Assembly (NCBI GenBank): GCA_001801885.1
Contig: MGYU01000028.1
Location: forward strand, 1 to 41,709
From: Gammaproteobacteria bacterium RIFCSPLOWO2_12_47_11
GTDB taxonomy: Bacteria > Pseudomonadota > Gammaproteobacteria > Eutrophobiales > Eutrophobiaceae
DNA: 41,709 nt
Direction of reading: 5' to 3'
The notes beneath the pieces were generated by a model that was given only the letters and a program-made list of their open reading frames with translations, was not told the DNA's origin and did no database searches. Positions 16,662 through 25,706 of this stretch are shown piece by piece. Numbering within the stretch: the stretch's first letter is position 1; each line of letters starts with the position of its first letter. A program made the translations under genes and the position numbers.

Positions 16662-19310
16662 ATGACGGAAAATAACATCTATCAAAATCCGGGCCACCAT
16701 GGTCCTGACGCAACTGGATTGATAGATGATCGAGGCGGACAGCATGATTACACCGAGCAACATCCGCTGGTGCGCGCCAGTCTTCTGGAAATTCTCTGCC
16801 ACTCCATACCCGCCAGCCAGTTCACGATTGCTGCGGTTGCCCTGATCTCTGTTTTTGTCTTCTATGGGCATACCCCTGTCCAGGTACTGTTTTCCTGGCT
16901 CAGTGTTGTCGCTGGCATTTCTGCCGTCCGCATTTATCTGGCGCGCAGGTTCCTGCTAAACAGTGTAGATCCCGATTATCTTGATCGTTTCCATTTCATC
17001 TTCAATGGCTGGACAGCTGCGATGGGACTGACCCTTGCTGCCGGGGCCATTTTTCTTCCCCCGCCAGATTCAACTTTACTGGTAGGTTTCAGCATTATGG
17101 TCCTGTTTGCCATCGGCAGTGCCGCTGTGGTGGGCCTGGCGGCAGTACCTAATACTTTCACCATCTTTATTCTGTGTTGTTACGGACCTCCTGCATTCTG
17201 GTTGATTGCAGCCCGGCCGTATGAACAACAGATACTGGCTGTATTGCTCATCATCTATATCGGTCTGGCTTTCGTCATTACCAGTCACCAGCACCAGACC
17301 TTTCTTCGCAATATATTGCTGAGGTTACAGAACGAAATCCTGGTCAAGCGTCTGCGCGAGGACGCCATGGCCAAGTTGCACATACGCAACCAGCTGGAAG
17401 AAAGCGAACAACGCCTGCGCGATCTGTTCGAAAATGCCAGCGATTTGATATTCGTGATCTACGTTGACGGCACATTCGCCTTTGTGAACCGGAAATTCCT
17501 GAAAATCCTGGGCTATTCCGAGTCCGAAGTGATGAATCTGAAAATATCAGATGTGGTGCATCCAGATGAACTCGATGCCTTCTGGAAATGTCATGAATTA
17601 CTTCTCTCCAGACCTGAACTGACTATTGAATCCTTGCTGGTATGCAAAGACGGGAGTTTGATTAATGTGGAAGGCACATTGAACTGCGTCATCAAGTTTG
17701 GCAGACCATACCAGATCCGGGGGTTTTACCGGGACATTACACAGCGAAAGCAGGCCGAATTGGCGTTACAGGCAGCGCAAAACAAATATCAGAACATAGT
17801 CGACAACGCGCTGGACATTATTTTCACAACTGATATGCAGGGCCGGATCACCTTCGTCAACAAGGTATCGAGCGAAATTACCGGTTACAGCATGGAAGAA
17901 CTGACAGGTATGGATTACCTTCGGCTGGTACACCCCGACTATCATGAAGCCATAGACAAATTGTTTGCAAGTCAGTTGCGTGACAAGACACCGTACAGCC
18001 GTTATCTCTTCCAGATACTTCCCAGAAACGGTGAAGTCAAATGGATACAGCAGTTTACCCAGATATTGTTTGAGAATGGCCGGCCAGCCGGATTCCAGGG
18101 TGTGGCACGTGACGTGACTGATCGCATTAAAATTGAAGAGGAACTGCGGCGCGCCAGAGATGAGGCGCAGGCCGGTAAAGAGGCTGAAGAACAATTTATA
18201 GCTTGCGTCAGCCACGAGATCCGGACTCCGATGAATGCTGTAGTTGGCCTCATAGACTTGATATCAAAGACCCGGCTGGATCAGTCGCAACAGGAATATC
18301 TTTGGAGCCTGAAACACTCTTCCGAGCGGCTATTGAAGATCGTCAATGACCTGCTGGAAATCAAGCGCATTCAGGCCGGCAAGATTGAATTCGTCAACGC
18401 CCCCTTCTCCCTGGCCAATGTCCTCAATCAACAAATCAGTATTTTCTCCAGTCAGGCCAACTCAAAAGGCATTGAACTTCGCTACAAAATTGATCCGTCC
18501 ATACCTGACGCACTGGTGGGCGATGAAGCGCGGCTCAGCCAGATACTGCAGAACCTGGTCAACAACAGTATCAAGTATACGGAACAGGGCCATGTGCATA
18601 TCCTGGTCACGGGAGAAGTTGTTGATTCCGGCGAGGTATGCTTGCGATGTTCCGTGACCGATACAGGTGTTGGAATCCCAACAGACAAACTGTCTGACAT
18701 ATTCAATACATACCAACAGGCGGATACAAAACGGGACTCCTTCAAGGGCAGCGGTCTGGGGCTTGCGATATTCAAGAACCTGGTGGAGTTACAGGGGGGG
18801 AGTATTGATGTGGAAAGTGTGCCTGGTAATGGATCAACTTTCAGTTTTACGCTGAATTTTGCCATTGACCAGCAACGTGAACAGGCGGAAGCAGAAGCGG
18901 ATACCGGCCAGTTGCTGCACAATCTGGGACCGATATCACTCCTGCTCGTTGACGATGATGCCATGAATATCTATGTGGCACTGAAATTTCTGGAGGAATT
19001 TGACAATATTAACGTCACCACTGCGGATGATGGCAAAAAAGCCCTGAGCGAGTTCAGTCAACATGATTATGATATTATCATGACAGATATCAACATGCCG
19101 GTGATGGATGGTTATGAATTAACGCGGCATATACGGGAGAATTTTACCAAACCCAGAAGTGATACAATTATAGTGGCATTGACAGCTGAACTCACACCAC
19201 AGGAAAAACTCAGAATGGCTGGCATCGATTATTACCTGATGAAACCATTTACGCGTGACGCGCTGTACAAAAAATTGTTCGAGTCACTCACTCGCCATCG
19301 TGAAAACTGA
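16662..19310 (+). CDS. Membrane hybrid histidine kinase, PAS-PAS-HisKA-ATPase-receiver
   Basis: 882 residues. An N-terminal membrane part (about 50-210) contains about six hydrophobic segments. It is followed by two PAS domains (about 248-370 and 372-497, each with PAC-type endings such as GFYRDITQRKQAE), HisKA with phospho-acceptor H518 in CVSHEIRTPMN, a HATPase domain (NLVNNSIKY N box, DTGVGI, GSGLGLAI) and a C-terminal receiver with D809 in IIMTDINMPVMDG and K in LMKPF. The architecture is a phosphorelay kinase. The Hpt protein gene directly downstream would complete the relay. It starts 40 bp after the receiver-kinase gene. Confidence 0.93.
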   Translation: MTENNIYQNPGHHGPDATGLIDDRGGQHDYTEQHPLVRASLLEILCHSIPASQFTIAAVALISVFVFYGHTPVQVLFSWLSVVAGISAVRIYLARRFLLNSVDPDYLDRFHFIFNGWTAAMGLTLAAGAIFLPPPDSTLLVGFSIMVLFAIGSAAVVGLAAVPNTFTIFILCCYGPPAFWLIAARPYEQQILAVLLIIYIGLAFVITSHQHQTFLRNILLRLQNEILVKRLREDAMAKLHIRNQLEESEQRLRDLFENASDLIFVIYVDGTFAFVNRKFLKILGYSESEVMNLKISDVVHPDELDAFWKCHELLLSRPELTIESLLVCKDGSLINVEGTLNCVIKFGRPYQIRGFYRDITQRKQAELALQAAQNKYQNIVDNALDIIFTTDMQGRITFVNKVSSEITGYSMEELTGMDYLRLVHPDYHEAIDKLFASQLRDKTPYSRYLFQILPRNGEVKWIQQFTQILFENGRPAGFQGVARDVTDRIKIEEELRRARDEAQAGKEAEEQFIACVSHEIRTPMNAVVGLIDLISKTRLDQSQQEYLWSLKHSSERLLKIVNDLLEIKRIQAGKIEFVNAPFSLANVLNQQISIFSSQANSKGIELRYKIDPSIPDALVGDEARLSQILQNLVNNSIKYTEQGHVHILVTGEVVDSGEVCLRCSVTDTGVGIPTDKLSDIFNTYQQADTKRDSFKGSGLGLAIFKNLVELQGGSIDVESVPGNGSTFSFTLNFAIDQQREQAEAEADTGQLLHNLGPISLLLVDDDAMNIYVALKFLEEFDNINVTTADDGKKALSEFSQHDYDIIMTDINMPVMDGYELTRHIRENFTKPRSDTIIVALTAELTPQEKLRMAGIDYYLMKPFTRDALYKKLFESLTRHREN

Positions 19311-19329
19311 AAGATGGATTTCCATACCT

Positions 19330-19689
19330 GTGCATAATCACCATTTCATAGATCCTGAATTATTCAAAAGCAACTGCGCTGGAGATCAATCCATGATGCG
19401 CGATCTCATCAATTTGGGCCTGCTGTCCGTCAGCAGTGCAATGACAGAGGCCGGAAACTTCCTGGAAAATGAAGACTGGGACAAACTGGCCCGGGTATTA
19501 CACAAATTGAGGCCAGTCCTGTGTTATTGTGGCATCATAAGTCTGACGGATGAACTTCTGTTACTGGAAGGCAATGCCAAGGAAAGAAAGGACTTGCCAG
19601 GACTCTCTGTACGTATGATGAAGATGCTGGATACCTTGCAACAGATCCACGACGAAATGAAACAGCAATTATCATCACTTTCAGGATGA
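19330..19689 (+). CDS. Stand-alone Hpt phosphotransfer protein
   Basis: About 119 residues from a GTG at 19330. A longer frame starting at 19255 would overlap the kinase gene and lacks family character in its first 25 residues. The helix pattern suits an Hpt four-helix bundle: FIDPELFKSNCAGDQ (start helix with the usual GD pair), a second helix, then the histidine helix WDKLARVLHKLRPVL with candidate phospho-acceptor H58. The canonical HxLKG is changed to HKLRP, and a YCG follows where family members have a small residue then G. Sitting between a hybrid kinase and a CheY it is the natural shuttle. Start uncertain. Confidence 0.68.
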   Translation: MHNHHFIDPELFKSNCAGDQSMMRDLINLGLLSVSSAMTEAGNFLENEDWDKLARVLHKLRPVLCYCGIISLTDELLLLEGNAKERKDLPGLSVRMMKMLDTLQQIHDEMKQQLSSLSG

Positions 19690-19759
19690 CAGTTTTCTGG
19701 ATAATATTGGGCGATGCTGAAGTAAATTGAATATAAAAAAATAAGGGAGAGGCGTGGAA

Positions 19760-20137
19760 ATGTCCAAAACCATAATGGTAATTGATGATTCCAAATCAGT
19801 ACGAGCTGTCATAGGCACTACCCTGAAAATGGGTGGCTACAATACTATCACCGCCGAAGATGGCAAGGATGCCCTGGCCAAACTCGGACAGAAGGAAACC
19901 GGCAAGATCGACCTGTTTATCACCGACGTTAACATGCCTAACATGGATGGGCCCACTTTCATCAAGGAATTAAAAAAACTGCCAGGCTATACCAGTACGC
20001 CGGTTTGTGTACTGACTACAGAATCCGAACAGGGCAAGCTGGAGGTTGATATGTCCACCCTGAAAGACGCCTGGATTACCAAACCGGTACAACCGGCACA
20101 TGTCCTGAATGTAGTGGGGGAACTACTGAGTGATTAG
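19760..20137 (+). CDS. CheY-like single-domain response regulator
   Basis: 125 residues, a receiver alone: DD at 9-10, phospho-acceptor D56 in ITDVNMPNMDG, T in LTTES and K in ITKPVQ. The ATG at 19760 is favoured over the GTG at 19754 because an AAGGGAGAGG ribosome binding site lies seven bases upstream. It is the last gene of the plus-strand cluster and the probable end-point of the hybrid kinase-Hpt relay or a target of the large CheA. It converges with the second receiver-kinase gene 24 bp away. Confidence 0.9.
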   Translation: MSKTIMVIDDSKSVRAVIGTTLKMGGYNTITAEDGKDALAKLGQKETGKIDLFITDVNMPNMDGPTFIKELKKLPGYTSTPVCVLTTESEQGKLEVDMSTLKDAWITKPVQPAHVLNVVGELLSD

Positions 20138-20161
20138 CAGACTGCTTTGAAAATTTACCGT

Positions 20162-21652
20162 TCAATTCCACTCTTTCCAGTTAAGTCCCATCAATAAATC
20201 TTCGGTACTCTGAAAGCGCTCGTCCACATCCTTTGCCAACAGACCGTCCAGCAGTGGTTGTAAAGAAGAAAATTTTTCCGGCAACAGCGGGACAGGAACA
20301 TTCAGATGCCCCTCGAACACCTCTGTAGGTGTAGAGCCTACATACGGGTGATTACCTGTCAGCATCTTGTACATGATGACACCTAGACTGTAGAGGTCAC
20401 TGCGCTGATCCGCTTCCCTGCCGAGAATTTGCTCAGGACTGATATAGTAAAGTGTTCCCATCAGGGCACCGTCCACGGTCAGTTGTTTCTGCAACTGGTC
20501 GGTCTCCGCTGCCTTGGCAATACCAAAATCCGTGACTGCGAGATTGTCTTCAGATCGGAACAGGATATTGGCCGGTTTCATGTCCCGGTGCACAATACCC
20601 TTGGCATGGGCAGCACCCAGACCTTCGGTGATCTGGTGCAGATAACTGATGGCAGTCCGGCTGTCCAGACCTTTTTTCAGCCGTTCAGCCAGATCGCCAT
20701 GGCTGAAATACTCCATGGCGATATAGGCAAAACTGCTGGCGAACGCCCGTTCATAGATCTGGACAATATTCGGATGTTCAACCTGGGCAATCAATTTGTA
20801 CTCCCGCATGAAACGGCGCAGCAGACTTGAATCATCATTGTTATTGAGACTCAATACCTTCAATACGACCTTGAGTTGATCTTCATCGCGCTCCGCAAGG
20901 TAGATAGAGGCCATGCCACCCTCGCCAATCTTCCGGCTGATGGTATACCCCGGGACGACGATAGGAATATCTGCTGGCTGTGCGGCCTTGCGCGACAGTG
21001 AGGTACTCGTGGTACCCGTGTGCCGCGACGTCGCCGGAGAGGGTACCTGCAATACCGGTGATGATTTTTCAGTGGTTTTCGTATCAGCGGAGGCCAGTGG
21101 TCCTGTATCAACTGCAGGCAACAGCCGGGTTTTTTCAAACTTTTCTTCCAGCGGTTTGTCCTTTGCCTTGCCCTCAACGCCCTGCAGGATTTTCAGTTTG
21201 TCTGCCGAACTAAGATACTCTGTTCTCTCCGCCGCGACACGTTTGTCGGATGGGCGCCGTTGTCCCTCACTGGTTGCCGAAATAATGGATTTGACAGCAT
21301 TGGAAAAAGATTCCGGAGTCAGGGTATTTTTATCCAGAAATCCATCGGCACCGGATTTCAGCGCTTTTTTAGCCAGCTTGTCACTGGCATAACCGGTCAA
21401 CATGATTACCGGGGGCAGGTGTTCATCCTTGACAAGATGGTCCAGCCAGTCAAGACCATTCTGACCTGTCAGTCCCAGTTCATAATCGAGTAATAATAGG
21501 TCGTAGCGGCTCCAGTTGAATGATTTTTCCGGCAATCCGCAGCGGGGGTCGTACATCTCCAGCACAGCTTCTGGCCAATAGGTATGCGCACAGAAGCGGA
21601 TTAAAGACTCCATGTCGTCAGCGTCGTCGACAATTAATATTCTCTGCAACAT
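20162..21652 (-). CDS. Receiver-Ser/Thr protein kinase fusion
   Basis: 496 residues from the ATG at 21652; a TTG at 21670 overlapping the upstream stop (TTGA) is an alternative. The receiver (1-130) has VDDADD, phospho-acceptor D56 in LLDYELG, T in LTGYA and a lysine in FLDKN. A low-complexity linker of about 100 residues rich in S, T, A and P (T and S could be autophosphorylated) leads to a kinase domain (about 235-496). The glycine loop is intact (IGEGGMASIYLAE), followed by K265, E284, HRD at 355-357, N362, DFG at 375-377, and SPEQ where eukaryotic kinases have APE. It is soluble. Its receiver is of the same subfamily as those at 4764 and 15386. Confidence 0.92.
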   Translation of the reverse strand: MLQRILIVDDADDMESLIRFCAHTYWPEAVLEMYDPRCGLPEKSFNWSRYDLLLLDYELGLTGQNGLDWLDHLVKDEHLPPVIMLTGYASDKLAKKALKSGADGFLDKNTLTPESFSNAVKSIISATSEGQRRPSDKRVAAERTEYLSSADKLKILQGVEGKAKDKPLEEKFEKTRLLPAVDTGPLASADTKTTEKSSPVLQVPSPATSRHTGTTSTSLSRKAAQPADIPIVVPGYTISRKIGEGGMASIYLAERDEDQLKVVLKVLSLNNNDDSSLLRRFMREYKLIAQVEHPNIVQIYERAFASSFAYIAMEYFSHGDLAERLKKGLDSRTAISYLHQITEGLGAAHAKGIVHRDMKPANILFRSEDNLAVTDFGIAKAAETDQLQKQLTVDGALMGTLYYISPEQILGREADQRSDLYSLGVIMYKMLTGNHPYVGSTPTEVFEGHLNVPVPLLPEKFSSLQPLLDGLLAKDVDERFQSTEDLLMGLNWKEWN

Positions 21653-21666
21653 CTGGCAAGACTCAC

Positions 21667-22218
21667 TCAAAATAAGGTGGCACCGCCCTTGGTCATGGAT
21701 TTCTGTTTGGCAGGATGGCTGAGATTCAATGCCTCACGGGTTTTGCCTATTTCGGCCTGACATGTTTTCAGTATCTCCATAATCGCATCAACGTCTGTCA
21801 TGTCGCCCTCTATCAGCATTTCGATATTGGAGTGTATAGATTGCAGTAAATTTTCAGTCTCTTCAACACGCTGCCGTGAATGACAGATTAACTGCTGGAG
21901 TATATCCTCGAACTGTAGTGCCATAACGGCCCTGGACTCAAAGGCACTCATTTGCTGGGATGATAATGCATTAATATTCTGGTCTGCACCGGTGCCGCCA
22001 GTCTCACTCTGCGAGCGTAACTGTGCAGCCTGTTCGCTGATCTGATTGCTCATGACACTGAAACATTCTGACAGATTGGCAATGGCCTCCCGTAACAGCT
22101 TGCTCATACGCAACAATTCACTGTCCAGAAGTTGTTGTTCTTCGATCAGTAAATCACTGGCTGTTTTAGACAGCAATTTGAGCGCATCAAACATCTGTAG
22201 TTTAGGATTATCTGCCAT
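21667..22218 (-). CDS. CheZ-like putative CheY-phosphate phosphatase
   Basis: 183 residues from the ATG at 22218; a GTG at 22275 gives 19 more residues of non-family character. The protein is almost wholly helical. The stretch MALQFEDILQQLICHSRQR contains E104/D105 and Q108/Q109, giving two overlapping [DE]xxxQ pairs, the pattern used by CheZ (D143, Q147) and CheC/CheX to remove phosphate from CheY. Overall identity to CheZ is not obvious and no CheY-binding C-terminal helix is clear. It lies between cheB and the receiver-kinase gene, with a 4-bp overlap if the kinase starts at its TTG. A phosphatase for the CheY or for the fusion's receiver is an inference. Confidence 0.6.
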   Translation of the reverse strand: MADNPKLQMFDALKLLSKTASDLLIEEQQLLDSELLRMSKLLREAIANLSECFSVMSNQISEQAAQLRSQSETGGTGADQNINALSSQQMSAFESRAVMALQFEDILQQLICHSRQRVEETENLLQSIHSNIEMLIEGDMTDVDAIMEILKTCQAEIGKTREALNLSHPAKQKSMTKGGATLF

Positions 22219-22332
22219 GAAAACATTTATACCTGAATTTTCAACTGCAATATAAGTTATTTTACCCCCAGGCACAGTCAGGCAACCTAATTTTCTTATT
22301 CAAACCTGCGCGGCCTGCCAGGTGATTTCTGT

Positions 22333-23454
22333 TCAATTTTGCAGAACATTAAGCGCCGAAATGATCCCGGCATGGATCTGATCCAGTGCCAATACCTTCT
22401 GCGCTGCACCGAGTTTGATTGCCTCGCCCGGCATGCCCCATACCACACTGCTTTTCTCATCCTGGGCAATCGTGATCGCGCCGGCCTCATGCATCTCATA
22501 CAGACCCCGTGCCCCATCGGCCCCCATACCGGTAAGTATCACTCCAATTGCGTTTTTGCCAGCACTCTGCGCAACTGACCGGAACAGTACATCTACCGAG
22601 GGTTTGTGCCGGTTTACGGGTGGTCCATCATTTAATTGACACCGGTATCTTGCACCATCTCGTACCAGCAGCAAGTGCTTGTCGCCCGGCGCAATATAGA
22701 CATGCCCTGGAAGGACCTGTTGACCGTCTACAGCCTCGGTGACAGTCATGGCGGCAAACTGGTTCATACGCCGTGCGAAGGCTGAACTGAACACCGGTGG
22801 TATATGCTGAGTGATCAATATGGCCGGGTTATCCGGACGAAATTGCGTTAATATCTCTTTGATGGCTTCCGTGCCACCTGTAGAAGCGCCAATAGCAACG
22901 ATCTTTTCCGTGGTTTTCAATGTCCTGATCTGTGCCGAACGCTGCAGGATGACCGTCGCTGAATATTTTTCATCGACAGAATTCCGTTCATCACTATCTG
23001 CCCTGTTGGGTGTTGCGCGCTTCATTGCGGGAGGGCCATCCCGTGCAACCACCTTCACCCTGGCTGCAGATTTGATTTTACTGACAATATCCTCGGCGTA
23101 GTCCGCCAGAGTATTGGCAATATCTATTTTGGGTTTGCTGATAAAATCTACCGCGCCTGCCGCAAGTGCCTCCAGTGTGGTCTCCGCCCCTTCTTCAGTC
23201 AGGCTGGATATCATAATCACAGGCATGGGCCGTAAGCGCATCAGTTGCCGCAAAAAACTGATGCCATCCATCTTGGGCATTTCAACATCAAGTGTCAGCA
23301 CATCCGGATTCAGGTCTTTTATCTTCTGTCTGGCAATATGCGCATCCATGGCCGTGCCGACGATTTCAATCTCCGGATCCGAATTTAGAATCTCGGTCAG
23401 CAAGCGCCTTACCAGAGCAGAATCATCAATAATCAGAACACGAATCTTTTTCAC
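22333..23454 (-). CDS. cheB: Chemotaxis protein-glutamate methylesterase/deamidase CheB
   Basis: CheB removes methyl groups from receptor glutamates and is activated by phosphorylation from CheA. The N-terminal receiver has [12 protein letters not shown]56 in [11 protein letters not shown] and K in ISKPK. The C-terminal esterase domain shows the catalytic triad S191 in IGASTGG, H217 in TQHIPP and D313 in TGMGADG. 373 residues is a normal length. The start codon is GTG. It is 33 bp after cheD and belongs to the cheR-cheD-cheB run. Confidence 0.96.
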   Translation of the reverse strand: MKKIRVLIIDDSALVRRLLTEILNSDPEIEIVGTAMDAHIARQKIKDLNPDVLTLDVEMPKMDGISFLRQLMRLRPMPVIMISSLTEEGAETTLEALAAGAVDFISKPKIDIANTLADYAEDIVSKIKSAARVKVVARDGPPAMKRATPNRADSDERNSVDEKYSATVILQRSAQIRTLKTTEKIVAIGASTGGTEAIKEILTQFRPDNPAILITQHIPPVFSSAFARRMNQFAAMTVTEAVDGQQVLPGHVYIAPGDKHLLLVRDGARYRCQLNDGPPVNRHKPSVDVLFRSVAQSAGKNAIGVILTGMGADGARGLYEMHEAGAITIAQDEKSSVVWGMPGEAIKLGAAQKVLALDQIHAGIISALNVLQN

Positions 23455-23487
23455 GGTAACATCCCGATTTCGTCATTTGTCAGATCG

Positions 23488-24135
23488 TCAAAACAATTCA
23501 ACATCGGATTTGACCGGTTGTTTCTGCAATTCATCGATATATTCCCGTTCGCGAATGAAGAAAGTATCGTTATGCAGTCTGAAAAGCTTCTTGACAAGAG
23601 CGCGGCCGGTAGCAGGAAAATACAAGACTTTGCGTGGATGATCACCCCCGAGATCTTCTGCAACAACCTTGATATCTTCATTAATCAGATACTTCCGTAC
23701 AAAATCTATATTATATTTACCAATATCCGTCGTAATGTTCAGCACGCGTCCTCCTCCAAACAATTTGGCTTCCAGATTCCCGCGGCTGCCGCCATGCGCA
23801 AGTATGACGTTGATAAGACGTTCCATAGCCACAGTGCCATAGCTCGCCGCAATACTTACGGGACTGCCACGCCAGTGATCTTTCGTTACTTTATCGCCAG
23901 GTAACATGAAATGATTCATCCCGCCGAAACCGAGTTGATTGTCACGGATACAGGCAGAAACACACGAACCGAGAACGGTGGTAATCAACTCATTATTCAT
24001 GGATACGTAGTATTGCCCCTGGATGATCTTCGAGGCATAAATACTGTGTTTGGTATCCCAATAACGCGTGATTTTTTCGAATCCCGGCAGTGCCGGTGGT
24101 AAAGCGCTGTAAAGTACTGTGCTGTCAGTTTCCAT
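23488..24135 (-). CDS. cheD: Chemoreceptor glutamine deamidase CheD
   Basis: CheD converts receptor glutamines to glutamates and in some bacteria helps CheC. The catalytic pair is present: C58 in VLGSCVSACI and H75 in GGMNHFML, 17 residues apart as in characterised CheD proteins. A conserved GGGRVLN-type loop and the motif SIAASYGTVAMERLIN follow. The ATG at 24135 gives 215 residues; a TTG two codons upstream overlaps the cheR stop (TTGA), so coupling is likely either way. Confidence 0.94.
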   Translation of the reverse strand: METDSTVLYSALPPALPGFEKITRYWDTKHSIYASKIIQGQYYVSMNNELITTVLGSCVSACIRDNQLGFGGMNHFMLPGDKVTKDHWRGSPVSIAASYGTVAMERLINVILAHGGSRGNLEAKLFGGGRVLNITTDIGKYNIDFVRKYLINEDIKVVAEDLGGDHPRKVLYFPATGRALVKKLFRLHNDTFFIREREYIDELQKQPVKSDVELF

Positions 24136-24137
24136 GA

Positions 24138-24983
24138 TCAATTAATTTTTCTGTAAATAGTACGTCCGATGGACCGGAACCGGTCACTGACCCCGAACAA
24201 ATTCTCCGAATGGCCAATAAACAAATATCCTTCCGGTGCCAGAATATCTGCAAAACGCTGAAATAACTGTTTCTGGATAACCTTGTCAAAATAAATGACC
24301 ACGTTACGGCAGAATATTACCTGAAACGGTCCATGCATGGGCCAGGGACCCATCAGGTTCAACTGGCGAAAGTATATACGGGATTTTAATTCAGTCCTGA
24401 CTTTTACCTGGCCCAGATTTTTATCATCACCCCACAGGAACCACTTCCTTCGTTTTGCATCAGATACCTTGTCAAGCTGGTCCATCCTGTAAATACCTTG
24501 ACGTGCCAGTTGCAGTACATTCGAATCCAGATCTGTGGCCAGGATTTTCACATCCCGCTTTTCCAGTATCGGGGAATCCCGCAAGGTCATCTCTATCGAA
24601 TACGGCTCCTCGCCTGAAGAACAGCCTGCCGACCAGACCCTCACCTTCGCGGGGCCTGAGCCTGCTTGTTGATTTACCAGCCAGGGCACTACCGTCTCTG
24701 CCAGAAAACCGAAATGGTGCTCCTCACGAAAAAAAGAGGTGACATTGGTAGTTATGGCGTTGACACAGGCGATCAATTCTTCCTGGTTTCCCGAGCGCAG
24801 CAAATCACAGTATTGTTTAAAATCAGTCAGCTCCAGATTCCGTATACGTTTAGTCAAGCGCGCATAAACCAGTTCGCGTTTTCCCTGATTAAGATTGATG
24901 CCGGAATATTCCCCGATCAGTGCCCTGATATAATCAAAATCTTTATCAGTGAATACATAACTGCTGTACAACCCCTGTTTCAT
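24138..24983 (-). CDS. cheR: Chemotaxis protein methyltransferase CheR
   Basis: CheR methylates receptor glutamates with S-adenosylmethionine. The N-terminal helical domain is followed by NVTSFFRE at 80-87, the SAM-binding VWSAGCSSGEEPYS (116-129), a second SAM contact near ILATDLDSNVL, and FCRNVVIYF. 281 residues is normal. A good AAGGGA ribosome binding site precedes the ATG. The receptor gene upstream in this cluster ends in a pentapeptide able to tether it. Confidence 0.95.
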   Translation of the reverse strand: MKQGLYSSYVFTDKDFDYIRALIGEYSGINLNQGKRELVYARLTKRIRNLELTDFKQYCDLLRSGNQEELIACVNAITTNVTSFFREEHHFGFLAETVVPWLVNQQAGSGPAKVRVWSAGCSSGEEPYSIEMTLRDSPILEKRDVKILATDLDSNVLQLARQGIYRMDQLDKVSDAKRRKWFLWGDDKNLGQVKVRTELKSRIYFRQLNLMGPWPMHGPFQVIFCRNVVIYFDKVIQKQLFQRFADILAPEGYLFIGHSENLFGVSDRFRSIGRTIYRKIN

Positions 24984-25043
24984 AAATATCCCTTTAAGTG
25001 ACTCGCTTAATCATATTCAAAAATTATGACTTGTTCAGGCACT

Positions 25044-25502
25044 TTAACTTTCCTCCAGTCCCAGTGCTGCGGTCAGACCAAGCAGTTCCGCGGTATTTGA
25101 GTACGCTGCGGACCATCCCAGCCAGATAATCTTCCCGCCTTGTTTTTTAAATACTTTCGAAAAAGCGAGCAGCAGTTGCAACCCTGCAGTGTCTATATGT
25201 TCAACCTTGCTGACATCCACCTGAATTTGACGTGCGCCAATATAGCCAAGTAATGACTCTTTCAGATGACTTACTTCAGCGAGTGTGATCACAGGATCGA
25301 GGATGATTGTTACAGAACCCTGACTATCATCTTCACGGACTGTAGCATCAGGGATGTTCTTGTCAGATATTGCCGTGTCTGATTGCTTGCTGGTATCAAT
25401 ATTGTTGCGTTCGTGCTGTTTGCTACGCGCCTCATCGTCTCCGCGAAAGCTCAACGGATCATCACCAAGAGCGGGGGGTGATTTTTTTTTGCGCCTTGCC
25501 AT
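25044..25502 (-). CDS. STAS-domain protein
   Basis: 152 residues from the ATG at 25502, which has GAGG eight bases upstream; a GTG lies just before. About 60 charged, probably disordered residues (starting MARRKKKSPP) precede a STAS domain (about 62-150). The key loop reads HIDTAGLQLL, with T105 in the place of the phosphorylatable serine of anti-sigma factor antagonists. STAS proteins bind partner kinases or switch proteins. Found between receptor and cheR genes in several chemosensory clusters; with two Ser/Thr kinases nearby, T105 is a reasonable substrate candidate, by inference only. Confidence 0.85.
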   Translation of the reverse strand: MARRKKKSPPALGDDPLSFRGDDEARSKQHERNNIDTSKQSDTAISDKNIPDATVREDDSQGSVTIILDPVITLAEVSHLKESLLGYIGARQIQVDVSKVEHIDTAGLQLLLAFSKVFKKQGGKIIWLGWSAAYSNTAELLGLTAALGLEES

Positions 25503-25706
25503 CACATATACCTCGCATGAATAAAATCTTTTTCAAGATCAATATAATCCTCTGCCCCCTTGACCATTCAGTTTGCATTCAAACACTGTCTTGCCGAAAC
25601 CTGGCGATGCTGCCAGCATTGCTGTTTCATGTGCCGGTGTCGCAATGATGGTCGAGAGCGTCTGTAAATAATATTCATATCTTTAAGGATACATGGTGAG
25701 TTATGT

